64,000 nucleotides of DNA, taken from NCBI GenBank assembly GCA_021773565.1, contig JAJFJZ010000017.1, forward strand, positions 62,001 to 126,000, given 5' to 3'. This document shows, in pieces, positions 60,731 to 64,000 of this stretch (position 1 is the stretch's first letter; the number at the start of each line of letters is the position of its first letter). The notes under the pieces were generated by a model that saw only the letters and a program-made list of their open reading frames with translations, ran no database searches and was not told the DNA's origin. Made by a program: the position numbers and the translations under genes. The stretch is from Gammaproteobacteria bacterium (lineage in GTDB: Bacteria > Pseudomonadota > Gammaproteobacteria > Pseudomonadales > Azotimanducaceae).

Positions 60731-60813
60731 ACATAACGCCAACGTAGCCGGCAAGACGCGGTTGGTAATACTTAAAGCCAACTCCGTTCTTCCGCTTGTT
60801 TTTTTTGTCAGAC
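60731..60813 (-). other. attC-like site (a)
   Basis: The ends are ACATAAC (60731-60737) and GTCAGAC (60807-60813), 83 bp apart, lying between the SRPBCC start and the VOC stop. GCCAACGTAGCC next to the left end resembles an attC inner-arm sequence. The right end is degenerate, so this is the weakest full site. Confidence 0.5.
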
Positions 60814-61257
60814 ATTTTTCTCCTTTTGTTGAACAGCAAGATCCAGTTCCGGCATATAAACCACCTCAAATTTCAAATTGTCGGGACCTAGAAAGTACAC
60901 TGCATAATAACCCGTATCAGCAAACGGAAATTCAGCCGGGCCATCCAGGATTGTAGCGCCCAATCCTTTGACAAGCGTATGAATTTCATCAACTTGCTGC
61001 CTGGAACCGGCATTAAGTGCCAGATGATGAAGCCCCGGCTCATAAACCTCGAACGGATGTTGTTGTTTGGCTTCCCAAATATTTATTGCGATTCCGTTGT
61101 TCATATTCACATTAACGCAGAGGCGAGTTTCGTTATACGGAAATGGTTTTGTAACTGTATATCCCAATGCTTCCAATAAGGGCCCAAAAAGCTTTAATGC
61201 GCCATCAAGATCACTTACCGTGAGCGCAATGTGGTTAATTGTTCCTTGAAGTTCCAT
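60808..61257 (-). CDS. VOC/glyoxalase family protein
   Basis: This 149-residue vicinal-oxygen-chelate protein starts GTINHIALTVSDLDGALKLFGPLLEALGY. It continues with YEPGLHHLALNAGSRQQVDEIH and ends with GYYAVYFLGPDNLKFEVVYMPE, giving the expected His and Glu metal ligands. The substrate is unknown; VOC proteins are frequent integron cassettes. The stop overlaps the degenerate R'' end of attC site (a), and its start follows attC site (b) by about 20 bases. Confidence 0.87.
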   Translation of the reverse strand: MELQGTINHIALTVSDLDGALKLFGPLLEALGYTVTKPFPYNETRLCVNVNMNNGIAINIWEAKQQHPFEVYEPGLHHLALNAGSRQQVDEIHTLVKGLGATILDGPAEFPFADTGYYAVYFLGPDNLKFEVVYMPELDLAVQQKEKNV

Positions 61258-61276
61258 GCGAACTCTTCTTATGTGT

Positions 61277-61391
61277 ACCTAACTCTTCGTTAAGCGGCGT
61301 GAGCGTACCGACGCGTAGATTGCGGAATCAATACGCGAGGGGTCGCGATGTCCGCGCGAAGGAATTGAGAGCATTCAACCGCATGTTTAAT
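61277..61391 (-). other. attC-like site (b)
   Basis: On the minus strand this 115-bp site ends GCTTAACGAAGAGTTAGGT, a near-perfect attC right half (L'-R', core GTTAGGT). The left half reads ATTAAAC-ATG-CGGTTGAATGC. GGTTGAATGC pairs with GCTTAAC apart from an extra G, the extrahelical base expected of attC. Confidence 0.7.
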
Positions 61392-61398
61392 GGCGCCC

Positions 61399-61905
61399 CT
61401 AAGACCACCACGGGAGAACTTCCGTCACCGGCTTTACCTTCCGTACATTATTCTTGATCATCATCATCAATTCCTGGCCTCTCGGTGTGAATTCTGCATC
61501 ATGCTCCCAATATTCCATTCCGCCGGGGGTGGCGAGAATAGCGATTACGAAATCGAGACAACCATAATAGAGTTCATCGGGTATCAGTTGCTTATCTTTA
61601 AGTTCTGCAGCAACTAACCAGTGGTTTACCAGCGCGCCTATTCTCATTTGAAAGAGTGCCTGCTCATGTTTCTCCAATTCATAGAAACTCGTAAATCCAC
61701 GACGAATCGCTTCCTGGACATTTTGATCTGTGACCAGATCATTTAACAACCTGTTCCAGGCGGAGTTCCATTCAACATATGCATTAGCTTCCGCATGTTC
61801 ATTCGATTGTCTGAGTTGTCTACCAAAATAGATCAGAGAAACAATAACTACAATCCCACCAAAAAACTCTCCCACTGCACCGAGTGCTTCCCAGTTCATA
61901 GCCAT
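61399..61905 (-). CDS. DUF6082-like membrane-anchored cassette protein (A)
   Basis: This 168-residue protein has one N-terminal helix (GEFFGGIVVIVSLIYFGRQL). A helical domain follows with RGFTSFYELEKHEQALFQMRIG and a C-terminal DAEFTPRGQELM, a pattern shared with the gene at 62324-62785. Function is unknown; such proteins are common in cassette arrays. The ATG lies just after the GTTAGAT end of attC site (c). Confidence 0.78.
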   Translation of the reverse strand: MAMNWEALGAVGEFFGGIVVIVSLIYFGRQLRQSNEHAEANAYVEWNSAWNRLLNDLVTDQNVQEAIRRGFTSFYELEKHEQALFQMRIGALVNHWLVAAELKDKQLIPDELYYGCLDFVIAILATPGGMEYWEHDAEFTPRGQELMMMIKNNVRKVKPVTEVLPWWS

Positions 61906-61999
61906 CTAACAACCAGTTAATCGGAAGCTGAGTCGTCGCGAAGCAACTTCCAAGTCGAATTGCGCGAATGAAATGAGTGATTTCAACTGCATGCTAGGC
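61904..61999 (-). other. attC-like site (c)
   Basis: This 96-bp site has minus-strand ends GCCTAGC (contains the stop of the DUF6790 remnant) and GTTAGAT (just before the next ATG). The left inner arm CAGTTGAAATC pairs with GATTAACTGG except for extra bases, as in attC. An inner hairpin pairs GGAAG with CTTCC. Confidence 0.72.
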
Positions 62000-62212
62000 A
62001 TCTTCCAGCCCTCCATAGAGATGGTGAGCAAACAACAAACTGCACGCCAGCATCGGTATAGCAATGTCATAAAACAAAATTGGACCTGCGTTCCCGGGGT
62101 TTAGATTATCGTTGATCAAAATATCCTGAATATGTACATATGCCGCACCCAACAGAAAAGTTGAGTGAGCGATTACTGGCGCTACCCAAACACCTCCAAT
62201 CCCACATTGAAA
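61994..62212 (-). pseudogene. DUF6790-like membrane protein, N-terminus missing
   Basis: The C-terminal part of a small membrane protein is visible: GGVWVAPVIAHSTFLLGAAYVH, then NPGNAGPILFYDIAIPMLA. The NPGNAGP...YD wording is that of DUF6790-type proteins, which normally begin with about two more helices. Upstream, the frame runs into a half attC (to 62292) and the first helices are gone. It is therefore probably a cassette fragment. An in-frame ATG at 62284 exists, but its codons would be attC sequence. Confidence 0.55.
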
Positions 62213-62267
62213 TGTCAGCAGGTGAAGCCTGCAATCGTGAATCCGGCCGAATGAACAAAGTGAATGA

Positions 62268-62292
62268 TGCGTAGTTGATAGCATTGTTATGT
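62268..62292 (-). other. Half attC-like site (d)
   Basis: On the minus strand ACATAACAATGCTATCAACT reads as the left half (R''-L'') of an attC site. A GCAGG/CCTGC hairpin lies further in, but no matching right half follows. It appears fused to the truncated DUF6790-like gene. Confidence 0.5.
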
Positions 62293-62323
62293 CTTGCTCT
62301 CGCTGAAGTACTTACCGTAATGA

Positions 62324-62785
62324 TTATCGTTCTTGCGGGGTGTTCAATTTTCCCCAAAGTTCTTCTGAACCTACCCATGTATCCTCTACCGATTTCAACC
62401 AGTCCCTGGCTCCAGGATTACGTCGAATGGTGTCAACGGTGACTTCTACATATGGGAACTGGACATCAGTTAGGCCTTCCTCTTCAAGCAATAGAATATA
62501 TTGCGCCAAATTAATTTTGGCAAACTGAAATTGCCCGTACCTGTATTGTTCAATTGGGCTCAGGCCATTGAAATTTTGATTACCTCGCAAAAGTAGATCC
62601 GTCAGGTTCGGGTCGCTGTACTCATCGGCATTTAGAGAGTTAACCATTTCGGTGATCGAGTGTGAGGCTTCTGTTCGCATTTGAGATGTATTCTGCCTTA
62701 TCTCATATGCAAGAAAGAGAATACCGCCGAGAACACCCATATTTGCTGCAAACACTAACCATTGGTTTAGCTTCTCAACATTCAT
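62324..62785 (-). CDS. DUF6082-like membrane-anchored cassette protein (B)
   Basis: This 153-residue protein has an N-terminal helix (VFAANMGVLGGILFLAYEIRQN), then the RGNQNFNGLSPIEQYRYGQFQF and DTIRRNPGARDWLKS blocks typical of this uncharacterised family. It is related in pattern to the gene at 61399-61905. Its ATG overlaps the stop of the gene upstream by four bases, so the two form one cassette with coupled translation. Confidence 0.78.
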   Translation of the reverse strand: MNVEKLNQWLVFAANMGVLGGILFLAYEIRQNTSQMRTEASHSITEMVNSLNADEYSDPNLTDLLLRGNQNFNGLSPIEQYRYGQFQFAKINLAQYILLLEEEGLTDVQFPYVEVTVDTIRRNPGARDWLKSVEDTWVGSEELWGKLNTPQER

Positions 62786-63117
62786 ATTATTTTGGTACAG
62801 ATGAACTCTGATCGATTAGAATCATAACAATTAGTTACTCGGCATAGTGAGTTGGCATGCTGGTTGCGTAAGCAATCCTTACGTTGTGGCCACCATAACT
62901 TCAATCCGGCCATTGTACATAAAGACTCAATGCTTGCTCTCATCCCGAGCCATATTTCTTCCTTAAGTCGACCCACTATATAATGAAAGTACAATCCTTC
63001 GTAGATGCGAAACGTGCGCCCAAAATGGGCTGAGAACTGTACGAACTCTAACTCGCCCAGTGTATCGAGGTTTCTGCAGCCTCTAAGGAATTTTCTCGCG
63101 AGCGCTTCCCGGTTCAT
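62782..63117 (-). CDS. C-terminal-type fragment of a DUF6082-like protein
   Basis: This 111-residue frame lacks the N-terminal helix of its family. It starts directly at the domain part: RKFLRGCRNLDTLGELEFVQFSAHFGRTFRIYEGLYFHY, then GRLKEEIWLGM and KLWWPQR. The last third is atypical. A GGAGAT ribosome-binding site precedes the ATG, so it may still be translated. It is probably a truncated paralogue of the proteins at 62324 and 61399, cut near attC site (e). Confidence 0.55.
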   Translation of the reverse strand: MNREALARKFLRGCRNLDTLGELEFVQFSAHFGRTFRIYEGLYFHYIVGRLKEEIWLGMRASIESLCTMAGLKLWWPQRKDCLRNQHANSLCRVTNCYDSNRSEFICTKII

Positions 63118-63153
63118 AATTTATCTCCGATGGACACTGAATTCATTCAGCTT

Positions 63154-63249
63154 CCTAAAATCCGGTTAAGCGACATTTTGAAGACAGGTGAGCTTGCGCT
63201 GGCAAGCTCGGCTGGCTATCAATCCGTCTACTCCAACTATTAGTTAGGC
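63154..63249 (-). other. attC-like site (e)
   Basis: On the minus strand a perfect R'' GCCTAAC (63249-63243) follows the DUF1428 gene. An inner hairpin pairs GAGCTTGC with GCAAGCTC (63190-63209). The right half reads GCTTAACCGGATTTTAGG, close to the usual GCTTAACCGGATTGTTAGGC but with a damaged core. Length is 96 bp. Confidence 0.7.
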
Positions 63250-63276
63250 GTGCGCAGAAGAGAAAGGCAGAACGAT

Positions 63277-63654
63277 TCATGATTGAGAACTGGATGTAGA
63301 ATCCTTGTGGTACGCAAGAATTGGTTCGAACCCCCCCAGGATCATACGTGAACCGTCGATTGGAAACTCACCGATATCCTTCATTCGCGAATCTTCGAAC
63401 ATATCTTTATGGGCTCTGGCTCCGGTCTCGCGATCTGGCCATATCGTCCATGAAACGACTATCTTCTCACCCTGTTTTGCAAGTACAGCTTTACGATAGT
63501 CGGTGATTTCACCATCCGGTACTTCCAGTTCCCAGTTTTCAAATATTTCCAGTGCCCCAAAGTCCCTGGCAACTTCCGCGAAAAGAGACGCCATATGGAT
63601 ATATTCCTGCTTCTTGTTCTCGGGTACCGCGATCACATAGGTGTTAACGTACAT
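63277..63654 (-). CDS. DUF1428 family protein
   Basis: This protein of about 125 residues starts MYVNTYVIAVPENKKQEYIHMA. It carries the YRKAV block, the VVSWTIWPDRETGARAHKDMFED block and DGSRMILGGFEPIL at the end, the DUF1428 signature of a ferredoxin-like dimeric barrel. Function is unknown. The ATG at 63654 has a GGGGGAG site six bases away. It is the most upstream gene of the cassette region on this strand. No attC is seen before it, so an attI site or array edge may lie at 63661-63893. Confidence 0.85.
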   Translation of the reverse strand: MYVNTYVIAVPENKKQEYIHMASLFAEVARDFGALEIFENWELEVPDGEITDYRKAVLAKQGEKIVVSWTIWPDRETGARAHKDMFEDSRMKDIGEFPIDGSRMILGGFEPILAYHKDSTSSSQS

Positions 63655-63660
63655 CACCAA

Positions 63661-63893
63661 CTCCCCCTCTGGTAATTATCTGGACGTCCTCACGACAACA
63701 GCGATGATCTCTCACGCAATCCAGAATCCTTGTATTTCTTCCGTTTAATCTGAACCTTATACCCCATTATGGCAACTATCTCCAAACATTCGAGGCTATC
63801 TGGCCGGCCAGTGTTACAGGACTCTTAACCTCAGTTTGAATAGATTACCAATAGCCCGAAGGAATTCTACAGGCCATTGATCTTCAGGCCATA
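63661..63893. other. Non-coding stretch before the first cassette gene
   Basis: These 233 bases hold no convincing gene, attC site or terminator. By position they could hold an attI site or the cassette promoter, but nothing specific was recognised. Confidence 0.3.
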
Positions 63894-64000
63894 TTATTCA
63901 GCAATAAAATTCAGGATCCAGCGCGCCACCAATGTTCTGTCCAGGGGTTTTTGCAGGGACGCCTGGCCAAGTGAATAACAGGATTCGCCAAGCAGGTCAC
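63894..64000 (-). CDS. C-terminal end of an unidentified protein, cut by the window edge
   Basis: A frame open to the right edge encodes 34 residues ending LVARWILNFIAE and a TAA. The hydrophobic-charged alternation looks protein-like, but the piece is too short for family assignment. It lies on the same strand as the cassette genes, upstream of them, where an integrase could be. Nothing in it resembles the integrase C-terminus specifically. Confidence 0.35.
   Translation of the reverse strand, partial: DLLGESCYSLGQASLQKPLDRTLVARWILNFIAE

Larger units (their letters stand above)
59764..63654 (-). mobile_element. Integron gene-cassette array without integrase in view
   Basis: Small genes of unrelated function (cupin, SRPBCC, VOC, DUF6082-like, DUF6790 remnant, DUF1428) all lie on the minus strand. 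Most gaps hold attC-like sites of 83-115 bp with RYYYAAC...GTTRRRY ends. Two genes are truncated at a site. An integrase would be expected beyond the right edge, upstream of the first cassette; otherwise this is an orphan attC cluster. The array call rests on three good sites, one weaker site and one half site. Confidence 0.65.

Noticed and set aside
60728-60781. N-terminal extension of the SRPBCC protein
   Set aside because: The extra codons are the attC-like site; the domain begins properly at the GTG at 60727.

Overview
The window reads as a chromosome segment of a moderate-GC marine-type gammaproteobacterium, perhaps near Spongiibacteraceae, Halieaceae or related groups. The evidence is the mrcB plus TPR-lipoprotein pair, glcDEF, a TPP-riboswitch-controlled TonB receptor, a short PspC protein, LysE and EamA exporters and many acyl-CoA genes. 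The exact lineage is inference. No rRNA, tRNA, phage or CRISPR array was recognised.

Layout. 1-5480: a partial GNAT gene, arfB, two GFA proteins around an SDR enzyme, a LysE exporter, a membrane-anchored split-barrel-like protein, a nucleoside hydrolase, a Bax-like glucosaminidase and a small membrane protein. 5629-12390: a coenzyme F420 island with one LLM oxidoreductase diverging from npdG-cofE-cofD-cofC-fbiC. 12407-25625: an MFS transporter, an unannotated 40-residue peptide gene with its own promoter and terminator, a penicillin-acylase-like hydrolase, a zinc-ribbon protein, a desaturase, an M1 peptidase, an iodotyrosine-deiodinase-like flavoprotein, an MBL hydrolase, a FATP-type acyl-CoA synthetase and a lytic transglycosylase. 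25824-32654: malic enzyme, three more LLM oxidoreductases, a hotdog thioesterase, an APH-fold kinase and a glutaredoxin-like protein. 32748-39758: a DsbA-like protein, mrcB with its probable LpoP activator, a GNAT enzyme and a TldE/TldD-like pair. 39952-50600: an MFS transporter, an SDR, the TPP riboswitch and TonB receptor, glcDEF, EamA and dihydroorotase. 50619-59014: a six-gene minus-strand operon with an alkyl-DHAP-synthase-like flavoprotein, GlpD, an FGGY kinase, an acyl-CoA ligase, a nitronate-monooxygenase-like protein and a CoA-transferase. 59129-59666: a small PspC unit. 59764-63654: small same-strand genes and gene remnants separated by attC-like sites, i.e. an integron cassette array with no integrase in view.

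How it fits together. The F420 genes could make F420 from primary metabolites, NpdG would exchange hydride between F420 and NADP, and the four LLM enzymes are the likely local users. F420 is uncommon in Gammaproteobacteria, so this is the main system in the window. A second theme is repeats placed exactly at gene 3' ends. One family, with a 10-bp core and locus-specific spacing of 18, 23 or 27 bp, occurs at four loci and supplies the stop codon at three. Another gives the convergent fbiC and MFS genes nearly the same C-terminal tail and forms their shared terminator.
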